Assembly (NCBI RefSeq): GCF_002278135.3
Contig: NZ_CP029425.2
Coordinates: forward strand, 372,001-436,000
DNA: 64,000 nt
Origin: Bradyrhizobium ottawaense
GTDB lineage: Bacteria; Pseudomonadota; Alphaproteobacteria; Rhizobiales; Xanthobacteraceae
Reading direction: 5' to 3'
In this document: positions 36,549-48,013 of the stretch, piece by piece
Layout of the letters: every line of letters starts with the position of its first letter
Numbering within the stretch: the stretch's first letter is position 1
Position numbers and translations under genes: made by a program
Notes under the pieces: generated by a model
What the model was told of the DNA's origin: nothing
What the model saw: only the letters and a program-made list of their open reading frames with translations
Databases searched by the model: none

Positions 36549-37256
36549 TTATTCCCCGTTCCAGCCGCAGGCGCGGAGCTTTTCGTGCATGTGGGGCGGG
36601 GCCGGCGCCACGACGCGGACGGGCTCCTTGTTCCGGGAGATCGGCACCACGATCTCGCGGGAATGCAGGTGCAGCTTTGGCTCGCCGAAACGCGGGCCGT
36701 TGCCGTAAATGTTATCGCCGAAGATCGGCCAGCCGGTCGCGGCCGAATGCACCCGCAATTGATGGGTCCGCCCGGTCACCGGTTCCATGGCCAGCCAGGT
36801 GAAACCGTCACCCCGGCCCATTACTTTCCAGTTCGTGATCGCCTTCTGTCCCTCAGGATCAGGCTTCTGCCACCAGCCCCGTTCGGCGTTGAGCCGGCCG
36901 AGCGGCATGTCGATGGTGCCCTCGTCCTCGGCGGGGCCGCCCTCGACCACGGTCCAGTAGGTCTTGCCGATCTTGCCATGCTTGAAGAGGAGGCCGAGCG
37001 AGGCCGTTGCCTTGCGGTGGCGGCCGAGCACGAGGCAGCCGGAGGTGTCCTTGTCCAGCCGGTGAGCGAGCACCGGCGGCCGCGGCAGGCCGAAGCAGAG
37101 CGCGTCGAACGAGGCCTCCAGATTGGCGCCGCCCTTGGGACCGCGATGCACCGGCAGGCCGGCCGGCTTGTCGATGATCAGCATCAGCCCGTCGCGATGG
37201 AGCACGCGGGCCAGAATTTCATCGGCCGTCAATTGGGGAACATCGAGCAATTGCAA
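36549..37256 (-). CDS. RluA-family RNA pseudouridine synthase
   Basis: This 235-residue enzyme has the catalytic-Asp motif AHRLDKDTSG near residue 65 and GRTHQLRVHSA near residue 163. LIIDKPAGLPVHRGPKGG opens the catalytic domain. There is no S4 domain, so it is a short RluA-type enzyme; the target RNA is not predictable. The TTG at 37256 fits the frame but lacks a clear ribosome-binding site, so the start is uncertain. It is divergent from ftsY. Confidence 0.88.
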   Translation of the reverse strand: MQLLDVPQLTADEILARVLHRDGLMLIIDKPAGLPVHRGPKGGANLEASFDALCFGLPRPPVLAHRLDKDTSGCLVLGRHRKATASLGLLFKHGKIGKTYWTVVEGGPAEDEGTIDMPLGRLNAERGWWQKPDPEGQKAITNWKVMGRGDGFTWLAMEPVTGRTHQLRVHSAATGWPIFGDNIYGNGPRFGEPKLHLHSREIVVPISRNKEPVRVVAPAPPHMHEKLRACGWNGE

Positions 37257-37310
37257 GACTTTCGGTCAAGACTTTCGTTTGGCAGCCGGAACGGCTAACA
37301 CACCCCCGCC

Positions 37311-38258
37311 ATGAACGATACCACGTCAGATCCCCCCAAGCTGAGCTGGTGGCGCCGCCTGTCCAACGGGCTGAAGCGCACCTCGTCCTCGCTCGGGACC
37401 GCGGTCGCCGACCTCGTCACCAAGCGCAAGCTCGACCGCGCCATGCTCGACGACATCGAGGACGTGCTGCTGCGCGCCGATCTCGGCACGTCAGTCGCGG
37501 TGCGGATCGCGGACGCCGTCGGCACCGGACGCTACGACAAGGCGATCTCGGCGGACGAGGTCAAGGACGTCGTCGCCACCGAGGTCGAGAAGGTGCTGGC
37601 GCCGGTGGCAAAGCCGCTCGAGATCGATACGGCCAGGAAGCCGTTCGTGATCCTCGTGGTCGGGGTCAACGGCTCGGGCAAGACCACCACCATCGGAAAA
37701 CTCTCGCAGAAATTCGCCTCCGAAGGCCGCAAGGTGATGCTGGCCGCCGGCGACACGTTTCGCGCTGCGGCGATCGAACAGCTCAAGGTGTGGGGCGAGC
37801 GGACGAAGACGCCCGTGATCGCGGGCGCGCAGGGCTCGGATTCGGCGAGCCTTGCCTTCAACGCGCTGACGGCGGCGAAGGAGCAGAATATCGACGTGCT
37901 CCTGATCGACACCGCCGGCCGGCTGCAGAACAAGGCCGAGCTGATGAACGAGCTCGAAAAGGTCGTGCGTGTGATCCGCAAGGTGGATGACACTGCGCCG
38001 CATGCCGTGCTGCTTGTGCTCGATGCCACCGTCGGCCAGAACGCGCTGTCGCAGGTCGAGGCCTTCCATCGCACCGCCGGGGTCACCGGCCTCGTGATGA
38101 CGAAGCTCGACGGCACTGCGCGCGGCGGCATTCTGGTGGCGCTCGCGGAGAAGTTCAAACTGCCGGTGCATTTCATCGGCGTCGGCGAAGGCGTCGACGA
38201 TCTCGCGCCGTTCACCGCGCGCGACTTCGCCCGCGCCATTGCCGGAATCGAAAGCTGA
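37311..38258 (+). CDS. ftsY: Signal recognition particle receptor FtsY
   Basis: This 315-residue GTPase is the membrane-associated receptor for the Ffh-RNA complex. The NG domain has VGVNGSGKTTTIGKLS near residue 115, AGDTFRAAAIEQL, DTAGRLQNKAELMNEL, MTKLDGTARGG near residue 262 and GVGEGVDDLAPF near the end. The acidic A domain is almost absent, as in many alphaproteobacteria. yciB follows after three bases. Confidence 0.97.
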   Translation: MNDTTSDPPKLSWWRRLSNGLKRTSSSLGTAVADLVTKRKLDRAMLDDIEDVLLRADLGTSVAVRIADAVGTGRYDKAISADEVKDVVATEVEKVLAPVAKPLEIDTARKPFVILVVGVNGSGKTTTIGKLSQKFASEGRKVMLAAGDTFRAAAIEQLKVWGERTKTPVIAGAQGSDSASLAFNALTAAKEQNIDVLLIDTAGRLQNKAELMNELEKVVRVIRKVDDTAPHAVLLVLDATVGQNALSQVEAFHRTAGVTGLVMTKLDGTARGGILVALAEKFKLPVHFIGVGEGVDDLAPFTARDFARAIAGIES

Positions 38259-38261
38259 AGA

Positions 38262-38864
38262 ATGGACAAGACCCAGCCGCATCCGCTGTTCAAGCTGGCG
38301 ACCGAGCTCGGGCCGCTGCTCGTGTTCTTCTTCGTGAACGCGAAGTTCAATCTATTCGCGGCGACCGGCGCCTTCATGGTCGCGATCGTGGCGGCGATGG
38401 TCGCCTCCTATGTGGTGACGCGCCACATTCCGATCATGGCGATCGTCACGGGCGTGATCGTGCTGGTGTTCGGCACGCTGACGCTGGTGCTGCACGACGA
38501 GACCTTCATCAAGCTCAAGCCGACCATCATCTACGGCCTGTTCGCTGCGATCCTCGGCGGCGGCCTGTTGTTCGGCCGCTCCTTCATCGCCGTCATGTTC
38601 GACCAGATGTTCAATCTGACGCCGCAGGGCTGGCGCATCCTCACCCTGCGCTGGGCGCTGTTCTTTGCCGGCATGGCGGTGCTGAACGAGATCGTCTGGC
38701 GCACCCAGAGCACCGACTTCTGGGTGAACTTCAAGGTGTTCGGCGTGACCCCGTTGACCATGGTCTTCGCCATCGCCCAGATGCCGCTGACCAAGCGCTA
38801 CCACCTCGAGCCGGCGTCGCTGGAAGCGAGCGAGGCGGACGCGGGGGATGTTAGGAAGGGGTAA
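38262..38864 (+). CDS. yciB: Inner-membrane septation protein YciB/IspZ
   Basis: This 200-residue polytopic membrane protein has about five or six helices and the signatures [24 protein letters not shown] at the N-terminus and [16 protein letters not shown] near residue 147. YciB-type proteins are linked to cell division and envelope biogenesis. It is in an operon with ftsY, three bases apart. Confidence 0.93.
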   Translation: MDKTQPHPLFKLATELGPLLVFFFVNAKFNLFAATGAFMVAIVAAMVASYVVTRHIPIMAIVTGVIVLVFGTLTLVLHDETFIKLKPTIIYGLFAAILGGGLLFGRSFIAVMFDQMFNLTPQGWRILTLRWALFFAGMAVLNEIVWRTQSTDFWVNFKVFGVTPLTMVFAIAQMPLTKRYHLEPASLEASEADAGDVRKG

Positions 38865-38868
38865 GCTC

Positions 38869-38995
38869 TCGTGTCCCGGACGCGCGAAGCGCGAGCCGGG
38901 ACCCAGGCTCTTTCCGGCAATGCAGCCGTGGTGAGATGGGCCCCGGCTCAGCAGCGCATCGATGAAGGATCGCTGCGCTGCGTCCGGGGCACGAG
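38869..38995. repeat. Palindromic repeat, GTGTCCCGGACGC family
   Basis: CTCGTGTCCCGGACGCGCGAAG at the left and CTGCGTCCGGGGCACGAG at the right. Its right half closely matches that of the repeat at 19637-19761. Confidence 0.8.
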
Positions 38996-39000
38996 CTGCC

Positions 39001-39594
39001 TTACGAGCCTGCCCCCAGCGCCTTCTCCATCTGCGGCAACAACACGTTGCGCAGATTGTCCGGCGTGATCGGGCCGACCAGCTTGTAGACGATGGTGCCT
39101 TCGCGGCCGACGACGAAGGTTTCGGGCACGCCGTAGACGCCCCATTCGATCGAGGCGCGGCCGTTGGCATCCACGCCGACGCGACCGAACGGGTTGCCGT
39201 AGCGCCCGAGGAAGCGCCGCGCATTGTCGGACGCGTCCTTGTAGTTGATGCCGACGAGCTGGAAGCGCTTGTCCTTGGCGAACTCGGTCAAAAGCGGCGC
39301 CTCGTCATGACAGGGCACGCACCAGGATGCCCAGACATTGACCAGGCTGACCTTGCCCTTGAACGCGGCGGGATCGAGGCCCGGCACCTGCGCATTGTCG
39401 ATCTGCAATCCCTCGAGCGGCGGCAGCGCCGTCTGCGGCGCGGGACGACCGATCAGCGCGGAGGGAATCCGCGAGGGATCGCCGCTGCCGAGCCGGAACC
39501 AGAACAGCAGCGCCAGTGCGATGAACGCAATCAGCGGCAGCACCATCAGGAAAGTGCGGCGCTGCGGCGCTGCGGAGGTCGATTGCTCGTTCAT
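39001..39594 (-). CDS. ccmG: Thiol:disulfide interchange protein CcmG (DsbE/CycY)
   Basis: This 197-residue protein has one N-terminal transmembrane helix (residues about 14-34) and a periplasmic thioredoxin fold with the active site [10 protein letters not shown] near residue 88 and the cis-proline loop GVPETFVV near residue 152. It keeps apocytochrome c haem-binding cysteines reduced. The start overlaps the end of ccmD by four bases. Confidence 0.96.
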   Translation of the reverse strand: MNEQSTSAAPQRRTFLMVLPLIAFIALALLFWFRLGSGDPSRIPSALIGRPAPQTALPPLEGLQIDNAQVPGLDPAAFKGKVSLVNVWASWCVPCHDEAPLLTEFAKDKRFQLVGINYKDASDNARRFLGRYGNPFGRVGVDANGRASIEWGVYGVPETFVVGREGTIVYKLVGPITPDNLRNVLLPQMEKALGAGS

Positions 39595-39773
39595 GATGCG
39601 TCCATGGCGCTACGGCCGGAGCGGCGGGTGATGCCGCTGCGGTCGAGCTCGCGCAGGCGCTGCGTCTGGTTGCGATAGTCGAGCACGATCCAGCCGATCA
39701 GGATCACGACCACGAGGGCCGCTGCGGCATAGGACGTCACGATGAAGGATGCATAAGGACCGAGCGACATCAT
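39591..39773 (-). CDS. ccmD: Haem exporter protein CcmD
   Basis: This 60-residue small protein has one helix ([25 protein letters not shown]) followed by a basic tail, as in CcmD, which stabilises the CcmC-CcmE complex. Two consecutive ATGs (39773 and 39770) could start it; the first overlaps ccmC by four bases. Confidence 0.92.
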   Translation of the reverse strand: MMSLGPYASFIVTSYAAAALVVVILIGWIVLDYRNQTQRLRELDRSGITRRSGRSAMDAS

Positions 39774-40564
39774 CCTGCGGCCCCAATTTCTTTCGACGCG
39801 TTTTGTCCGCGCGAACCGGCGCCCATTTCGCTCGAGAATGCGACCCGGCTCGCCTGCATCATTTGCAGGGAGCGGACCCGGCGGCGCAGGATTTCATTGC
39901 GCATCGCCGCCAGATGCAGCGTGACGAACAGCAGCGTGAAGGCGATCGCCATCACCAGCAGCGGAATCAGGAACGATTTGTCGAGGGCCGAGCCGCCCAT
40001 GCGCATCACCGAGGCCGGCTGGTGCAGCGTATTCCACCAGTCGACCGAGAACTTGATGATCGGCAGGTTGAGCGCGCCGACCAGGGTCAGCACCGCGGCG
40101 GCGCGTGCGGCGCGCGAGGGATCGTCCACGGCGCGCCACAGCGCCATCAGGCCGAGATACATCAGGAACAGGATCAGCACCGAAGTGAGCCGCGCATCCC
40201 ACTCCCAATAGGTGCCCCACATCGGCCGGCCCCACAGCGAGCCCGTCAGCAGTGCGAGGAAGGTGAAGGCGGCGCCGATCGGCGCTGCGGCCTTGGCGGC
40301 GACGTCGGCGAGCGGATGCCGCCACACCAGCGTGCCGAGCGAAGCGATGCTCATCACGCCCCAGACGAACATCGACAGCCAGGCATTGGGCACGTGGATG
40401 AACATGATCTTCACGGTCGCGCCTTGCTGATAGTCGTCGGGCGCAAGCGCGATTTGATAGAGACCGATTGCAAGGAGGAGCACGGTCGCGGCCGCGAGCC
40501 ACGGCAGGACCCGCGCTGTCAGCGCGAGGAACCGCGTGGGGTTGGCGAGGTCGATCAGCGTCAT
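39770..40564 (-). CDS. ccmC: Haem handling protein CcmC
   Basis: This 264-residue protein has six transmembrane helices and the tryptophan-rich periplasmic haem-binding segment [12 protein letters not shown] near residue 118. Conserved histidines flank it (HVPNAW near residue 51, and a later one in WWNTLHQ). It loads haem onto CcmE. It overlaps ccmD and lies 91 bases after ccmB. Confidence 0.96.
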   Translation of the reverse strand: MTLIDLANPTRFLALTARVLPWLAAATVLLLAIGLYQIALAPDDYQQGATVKIMFIHVPNAWLSMFVWGVMSIASLGTLVWRHPLADVAAKAAAPIGAAFTFLALLTGSLWGRPMWGTYWEWDARLTSVLILFLMYLGLMALWRAVDDPSRAARAAAVLTLVGALNLPIIKFSVDWWNTLHQPASVMRMGGSALDKSFLIPLLVMAIAFTLLFVTLHLAAMRNEILRRRVRSLQMMQASRVAFSSEMGAGSRGQNASKEIGAAG

Positions 40565-40655
40565 GGTACCCTGATAATCATCGGTGGCCGCTCAGGCAAT
40601 CAGCACGAAAGCGAGGGACGAAAGTTGATCGGGGTCAAGGTCAGTCCAGCGCATC

Positions 40656-41324
40656 TCAGTCGAGCCCGTGCCGCAGGCTCGCTGCGGCTGCGAAGGGGCC
40701 AATCACGAGGCTGACCAGGGACAGCGCGCACAGGATCGAGAACGGTGCGCCGAACGACATCGGACCGACGATCACGGCCTGCGAGGCCGCAACCCCGAAA
40801 ATCAGCACGGGAATCGACAGCGGCAGCACCAGCACCGCCATCAGCAGCCCGCCGCGGTGCAGGGTCACCGCCAGCGCCGCGCCGATCATGCCGGTGAAGG
40901 TCAGGGCCGGGGTGCCCGCCAGCAGTGTCAGCGCCACCGCGCCGGTCGCGACCATGTCGAGGTTGAGCAACAGGCCGAGCACGGGGGTTGCGACAATCAG
41001 CGGCAGGCCGGCGGCTAGCCAATGCGCCAGCGCCTTGGCGGCGCAGGCGAGTTCCAGCGGCGTCCGGCTCATCGTGATCAGGTCGAGCGAGCCGTCCTCG
41101 TGATCGGCCATGAACAACCGGTCGAGGGTGAGCAGGCTCGCCAGCAGCGCGCCGAGCCAGAGGATGGCCGGCCCCAGCCGCGACAGCAGCGCCAGGTCCG
41201 GCCCCACCGCGAACGGCATCAGCACCACCACGGTCAGGAAGAACAGCACGCCAATCAGCGCCCCGCCGCCGACGCGGAGCGCGATCCTGACGTCCCGGCG
41301 GACGAGGGCGGAGAGGGCGGTCAT
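40656..41324 (-). CDS. ccmB: Haem exporter permease CcmB
   Basis: This 222-residue permease has about six helices and FMADHEDGSLDLITMSRTPLELACAAKALAHW near residue 70, the CcmB signature that contacts CcmA. It works with the CcmA ATPase to release holo-CcmE. It is separated from ccmA by 277 bases containing a palindromic repeat. Confidence 0.95.
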   Translation of the reverse strand: MTALSALVRRDVRIALRVGGGALIGVLFFLTVVVLMPFAVGPDLALLSRLGPAILWLGALLASLLTLDRLFMADHEDGSLDLITMSRTPLELACAAKALAHWLAAGLPLIVATPVLGLLLNLDMVATGAVALTLLAGTPALTFTGMIGAALAVTLHRGGLLMAVLVLPLSIPVLIFGVAASQAVIVGPMSFGAPFSILCALSLVSLVIGPFAAAASLRHGLD

Positions 41325-41601
41325 GGGGTGACTCCCGCGGCGAGGCGGCTATGGGAGCCCGGCTCCCGCCACAGGCACACTGCGCTCCCTCCCCCCTTGC
41401 GGGGGAGGGCGGGGGAGAGGGGTAGCCCCGGGTGAGATACTCGTTTGAGGTGAGCCGCCAGCAACAAAACGCCTGCCTCCGCAACGCCAGAACCGACAGG
41501 TCTTGCCGTGTGGCACCCCTCTCCCTGACCCTCCCCCGCAAGGGGGGAGGGAACGGAGAGGCCGGGGGCCAGCCGCTCGGAAAGCTGAGGGTCGTGTCGC
41601 C
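41325..41601. other. Repeat-filled gap between ccmA and ccmB
   Basis: The gap within the ccm cluster is mostly occupied by an inverted repeat (41384-41553). Small ORFs in both directions are Arg/Pro-rich artefacts of the repeat. No gene or clear promoter is visible. Confidence 0.6.
41384..41553. repeat. Palindromic repeat within the ccm cluster, CTCCCCC family
   Basis: The left end GCTCCCTCCCCCCTTGCGGG continues as a GGAG/GGGAG-rich arm, and the right end reads CCCCTCTCCCTGACCCTCCC followed by CGCAAGGGGGGAGGG. The two ends are reverse complements over most of their length. Related to the repeat at 29479-29615. Confidence 0.75.
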
Positions 41602-42204
41602 TCACGCCACACCCCCGATCCGCAGCTCCCGCGAATCGATCCCCAGCGGCGCATGGGTCGCCGCGACGATCAGGCCGCCGCGCGACAGGTGCTCGCGCAT
41701 CAGGCCGCCGAACATGTCCTGGCCGGTCACGTCCAGCGCATTGGTCGGCTCATCCAGCAGCCAGACCGGGCGGCGGACGGTTAAAAGGCGCGCCAGCGAC
41801 AACCGGCGGCGCTGGCCGGCCGACAGGAAGCCGGCGGGGAGGTGGGTGGCATGTTCGAGCCCCACCGTGGCGAGGCTCTGGGCGAAGTCAAGACGCTCTC
41901 CCCCAAGGAAATCGGCCCAGAATGTCAGGTTTTCGGCCACGCTGAGCGCAGGCTTCAGGGCATCGCGATGGCCGAGATAGTGGCACTGCTCCGGCAGCGT
42001 CATTTCAGCGTCGCCGCCGTCCAGTACGATCGTGCCGCCCGCCGGAACCAGCAGGCCCGCGATCAGCCGCAGCAGCGAGGTCTTGCCTGACCCGTTGCGG
42101 CCGACGACCGCCACCGCTTCGCCGGCGACGGCCTCGAAATCGAGCCCGGCAAACACCTCGCGGCCGCCGCGCACGCAAACGATCCCGCGTCCAGACAGCT
42201 GCAT
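41602..42204 (-). CDS. ccmA: Haem exporter ATP-binding protein CcmA
   Basis: This 200-residue ABC ATPase has Walker [13 protein letters not shown] near residue 37, the signature [15 protein letters not shown] near residue 128 and Walker [13 protein letters not shown] near residue 150. ATG 42204 gives the usual CcmA length and N-terminus (MQLSGRG); in-frame TTG and GTG codons upstream would add eight or five residues. First gene of the minus-strand ccm set. Confidence 0.93.
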   Translation of the reverse strand: MQLSGRGIVCVRGGREVFAGLDFEAVAGEAVAVVGRNGSGKTSLLRLIAGLLVPAGGTIVLDGGDAEMTLPEQCHYLGHRDALKPALSVAENLTFWADFLGGERLDFAQSLATVGLEHATHLPAGFLSAGQRRRLSLARLLTVRRPVWLLDEPTNALDVTGQDMFGGLMREHLSRGGLIVAATHAPLGIDSRELRIGGVA

Positions 42205-42405
42205 CTTGCTTCGTACCACCCCGCTCAAAGCCGGGCCTCAGGAAAACTTGGGGTAGCGCATGGGAATTTTTGGCTCGCGAATGCTGCGGTACGATTGTGG
42301 CTGTGGCGGCGCGGTTAGAAAGCTTCTATAAGCCCGGAACTACTTGATGCAGCAACTCAACCTGCCCCTGCAAGCGGCCCAGCCTGATACGCTGACGGTG
42401 TTAAA

Positions 42406-42421
42406 ATACCCTGCCGGGTAT
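42406..42421. promoter_or_regulatory. Inverted repeat upstream of acnA
   Basis: ATACCC and GGGTAT form a perfect 6-base inverted repeat with a TGCC spacer, ending 22 bases before the acnA ATG. It is placed where an operator or a 5'-UTR hairpin could control translation. Role inferred from position only. Confidence 0.35.
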
Positions 42422-42443
42422 AACTAACAATTGGGATTCCTAC

Positions 42444-45164
<2,721 letters not shown>

Positions 45165-45213
45165 GCGCGAATTTGTGAACGGTGGCTCACCGCGACGTGA
45201 GTAGAAGGTTAAA

Positions 45214-45246
45214 CGAAGGCGGCCTATCACAAGGCCGCCTTCGTGC
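45214..45246 (+). terminator. Terminator after acnA
   Basis: CGAAGGCGGCC and GGCCGCCTTCG form an 11-base stem at 45214-45243 with an 8-base loop. The T tract is weak (TGCGTTT), so termination is probable but not certain. Confidence 0.65.
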
Positions 45247-45399
45247 GTTTGCGGCATGCTCCAGATGGGCCCGCCCGGCGGAAAACCTCCTTTCGGACGG
45301 TTGGCCTGGACGGTCGAGTGTGTCGCGCCCCGTAAGACTACGGTGACCATCCGGCGATAAGATCTCCCTTTCCACGAGCAATGGTGTGCGGCGTTCGAC

Positions 45400-46176
45400 A
45401 TGACAACAATGACGGCTTCTCATCTGGTTTCACGTTGGTCCGGTGCCCTCTGGTCGGGAGCTCTCGGCATCTGTGCGATCGTCGCCGTCATCCGTCCGGC
45501 GGAGGCCGATCCCCGCGCCGTCGTCGAATTGTTTACCTCGCAGGGCTGCTCCTCCTGCCCGCCCGCCGACCAGATCATCGGCGATCTCTCCAAAGACCCG
45601 TCAATCATCGCGCTGAGCATGCCGATCGACTATTGGGACTATCTGGGCTGGAAGGACACGCTGGCGGATTCGCGCTTCTCTGCACGGCAGCGTGCTTATT
45701 CGCGCATGCGCGGCGACCGCGAGGTCTACACGCCGCAGGTCGTAGTCAACGGCTCCACCCATGTCATCGGCAGCGATCGTGCCGGCATCGAGAGCGCGAT
45801 CGGCAAGACTGACAAGGGCACGGGTGTGATGAGCGTGCCGGTGACGATGTCGCTCGCGGGCAAGCAGATCAACGTGTCGGTGGCGGCGAGCAACGAGCCG
45901 GCCGTCTCGCATGGCGAGGTCTGGATCTGCTCGATCGCCAAGTCGGTCCCGATCGCGATCACTCGCGGCGAGAATCGCGGACAGCAGGTCACCTATCACA
46001 ACGTGGTGCGCAACCTGCTCAAGGTTGGCGACTGGACCGGGCGTTCAGAAAGCTGGACGGTGCCGATCGAGAACCTCACACGCGACGGCGTCGACGGCGC
46101 GGTGGTCTATGTCCAGGACGGCAGCCGCGACAAGCCCGGCACGATGCTGGGCGCGGCCTACACGTCGCTGCACTGA
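45400..46176 (+). CDS. DUF1223 thioredoxin-like exported protein
   Basis: This 258-residue protein has an N-terminal hydrophobic leader (about residues 14-36, ending EADPR). The thioredoxin-like DUF1223 domain opens VVELFTSQGCSSCPPADQ near residue 42 with a CxxC pair, followed by IDYWDYLGWKDTLA and YTPQVVVNG. The fold suggests a periplasmic thiol protein; substrate unknown. Confidence 0.88.
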   Translation: MTTMTASHLVSRWSGALWSGALGICAIVAVIRPAEADPRAVVELFTSQGCSSCPPADQIIGDLSKDPSIIALSMPIDYWDYLGWKDTLADSRFSARQRAYSRMRGDREVYTPQVVVNGSTHVIGSDRAGIESAIGKTDKGTGVMSVPVTMSLAGKQINVSVAASNEPAVSHGEVWICSIAKSVPIAITRGENRGQQVTYHNVVRNLLKVGDWTGRSESWTVPIENLTRDGVDGAVVYVQDGSRDKPGTMLGAAYTSLH

Positions 46177-46786
46177 TTTCAATTCTCCAGCGTCGTACTC
46201 ACTGCCACTCTCATGGTGAGGCGCGCGCCCTTGCGCGCGTCTACCGGACGATGCTTCGCATCGCCGTCAGCATGCAGGCCCCGCTCACGCAGCTCGGCCT
46301 CGATCCTTCGAGACGCCGCGCGAAGGACGCGCGGCTCTCGGGATGAGGGATGAGATTGTTGGCGCTGATGAGAGAAGAATTTCGTCGTGCCAGAAACATC
46401 CCGACACAAACAAAAAAGGACCAACTTGCGTTGGCCCTCCTTGTCGCGCGTACAGACCCGATCCTGTTCGACCCCGGGGGGCTGGGGGCTGAGGAATCCG
46501 GAACCGAAAGGACCGGGTCAACGCACGTGAGTCTTTTCGCAATGCAGGGCGGCAGTCGCTAGGCGGAAAAGCGGCGAGAGTATGATTCCTGCTAACGATC
46601 CCGTGACGGTTTGCCGCGAGGGAGTTCCACCATAGCGTGTGCTCCGATTCGTAACCGATTCGACCGGTTGAATCAGGAGCCCCTTGCGGCGCTGGCCGGT
46701 TGGCGCAATCATGCAGCTGTCATGATCCAGGTTCCGGGGACGGTCTTCGCGGATTCGGGTCATGCCGTGCGATGAGGAAGCGCTCC
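46177..46786. other. Intergenic region with degenerate repeat sequence
   Basis: These 610 bases hold no gene I can support. The first 170 bases contain degenerate palindromic material (ATGGTGAGGCGCGCG, GATGCTTCGCATC, GATCCTTCGAGACGCC). A short ORF at 46350-46562 plus and others on the minus strand show no motif. The right end must contain the promoter for the DUF2794 gene. Confidence 0.45.
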
Positions 46787-47155
46787 ATGAGTCTGTCGGA
46801 GGATACCGATCCGAGCGAGCTGCGCGCGGCGGCGCGCCCCGCCGCGGCGACGACGCAACTGAGCCGGGTGACGTTCAACCGGCTCGAGCTGCACCGTATT
46901 CTCAATCTCTACGGCCGCATGGTCGCCGACGGCGAGTGGCGCGATTATGCCATCGACTTCCTGAGGGATCGCGCCGTGTTCTCGGTCTATCGCCGTGCCT
47001 CGGAAGTGCCGATCTACCGCATCGAGAAGGATCCGCGGCTGGCGCGCAAGCAGGGCATGTACAGCGTGATCTCGGCGACCGGCCTGATCCTGCGCCGCGG
47101 CCACGAGCTGGAGCGCGTGCTGCTGGTGATCGATCGGAAGCTCGCGGTGGTATAG
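46787..47155 (+). CDS. DUF2794 family protein
   Basis: This 122-residue protein has the DUF2794 signature VTFNRLELHRILNLYGRMVADGEWRDYAIDFL near residues 29-60 and FSVYRRASEVPIYRIEK after it. No signal peptide. ATG 46787 has GAGGAAG upstream; an in-frame ATG 15 bases earlier is possible. Function unknown; widely conserved in alphaproteobacteria. Confidence 0.87.
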   Translation: MSLSEDTDPSELRAAARPAAATTQLSRVTFNRLELHRILNLYGRMVADGEWRDYAIDFLRDRAVFSVYRRASEVPIYRIEKDPRLARKQGMYSVISATGLILRRGHELERVLLVIDRKLAVV

Positions 47156-47168
47156 CCGCACAAACGGT

Positions 47169-47262
47169 GCCGTAGGGTGGGCAAAGGCGCGCAGCGCCGT
47201 GCCCACGTTCTGTCTCTATCGCTGGGAGATGGTGGGCACGCTTACGCTTTGCCCATCCTACG
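47169..47262. repeat. Palindromic repeat, TAGGGTGGGCAAAG family
   Basis: CGTAGGGTGGGCAAAGGCGC at the left is mirrored by GCTTTGCCCATCCTACG at the right, with GTGCCCACG/GTGGGCAC inside. Same family as 8012-8109. Confidence 0.75.
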
Positions 47263-47266
47263 AGGC

Positions 47267-47797
47267 CTACTTCCCCGGCACCGTCTTCGCGCCCTCGCCG
47301 AGGTCGCGCTGCATCATCACCGTATCGAGCCAGCGTCCGAATTTCAGCCCGACATTGGGATGCGTGCCGATCATCTTGAAGCCGCCCCTGGTGTGCACGC
47401 CGATCGAGCCGGCATTGGCGGAATCGCCGATCACCGCGATCATCTGGCGGAAGCCGCGCGCCTCGCATTCGGCGACCAGCCGTTCCAGCAGCTTTGATCC
47501 GACACCGCGGCGGTGGAAGGAGGGATCGAGATAGATCGAGTTCTCGACCGTGAAGCGGTAGGCCGGGCGCGGGCGGTAGGCGCCGGCATAGGCATAGCCG
47601 GCCACGCGGCCGTCGAGGATGGCGACAAAATAGGGATAGCCGCCGTCGACCAGCGCGCGATAGCGGCGAGTCATCTCCACGAGGTCAGGCGGCTCCAGCT
47701 CGAACGTCGCGGTGCCCTCGCGGACGGCCTGCTGGTAGATGGCGGTGATGGCGGGAAGGTCGGCCTCGGTTGCAGGCCTGATTTCAGGTTCGGACAT
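47267..47797 (-). CDS. GNAT N-acetyltransferase, phosphinothricin-acetyltransferase-like
   Basis: This 176-residue protein has the acetyl-CoA binding motif DPSFHRRGVGSKLL near residue 93 and IRPATEADLPAITAIYQQAV at the N-terminus. RPRPAYRFTVENSIYL and GRWLDTVMMQRDL are hallmarks of the phosphinothricin / methionine-sulfoximine acetyltransferase branch. The natural substrate is probably an amino-acid-like compound but is not predictable. Confidence 0.9.
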   Translation of the reverse strand: MSEPEIRPATEADLPAITAIYQQAVREGTATFELEPPDLVEMTRRYRALVDGGYPYFVAILDGRVAGYAYAGAYRPRPAYRFTVENSIYLDPSFHRRGVGSKLLERLVAECEARGFRQMIAVIGDSANAGSIGVHTRGGFKMIGTHPNVGLKFGRWLDTVMMQRDLGEGAKTVPGK

Positions 47798-47854
47798 GGG
47801 GCAAGATTAAAGCCTTCCCGCTTCTGCTGAAAGGGGCAACTGTGTTGCCACACC

Positions 47855-47939
47855 CGTCATTGCGAGCGCAGCGAAGCAATCCAGAAATGCATCCGCGGAG
47901 GGACTCTGGATTGCTCCGTCGCAAGGGCTCGCAATGACG
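47855..47939. repeat. Palindromic repeat, GTCATTGCGAGCG family
   Basis: CGTCATTGCGAGCGCAGCGA and AGCAATCCAGA at the left are mirrored by TCTGGATTGCTCCGTCGC and GGGCTCGCAATGACGA at the right. This is a separate family from the others and only one copy was seen in the window. Confidence 0.8.
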
Positions 47940-47960
47940 AGGAGAGGCCAAGGCTCAAAC

Positions 47961-47989
47961 AAAAACCCCGGCCTTTCGGCCGGGGTTCG
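47961..47989 (-). terminator. Rho-independent terminator after the Bax-inhibitor-like gene
   Basis: AACCCCGGCC and GGCCGGGGTT form a perfect 10-base stem with a 4-base loop; on the minus strand it is followed by TTTGTTTGAG. Confidence 0.8.
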
Positions 47990-48013
47990 TGTCCGTTCGT
48001 CCTGGTCTATCGC

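Noticed and set aside
46350..46562. Short ORF in the gap before the DUF2794 gene
   Set aside because: Only 70 codons, no ribosome-binding site of note, no similarity I recognise, and overlapping ORFs on the other strand are equally likely.
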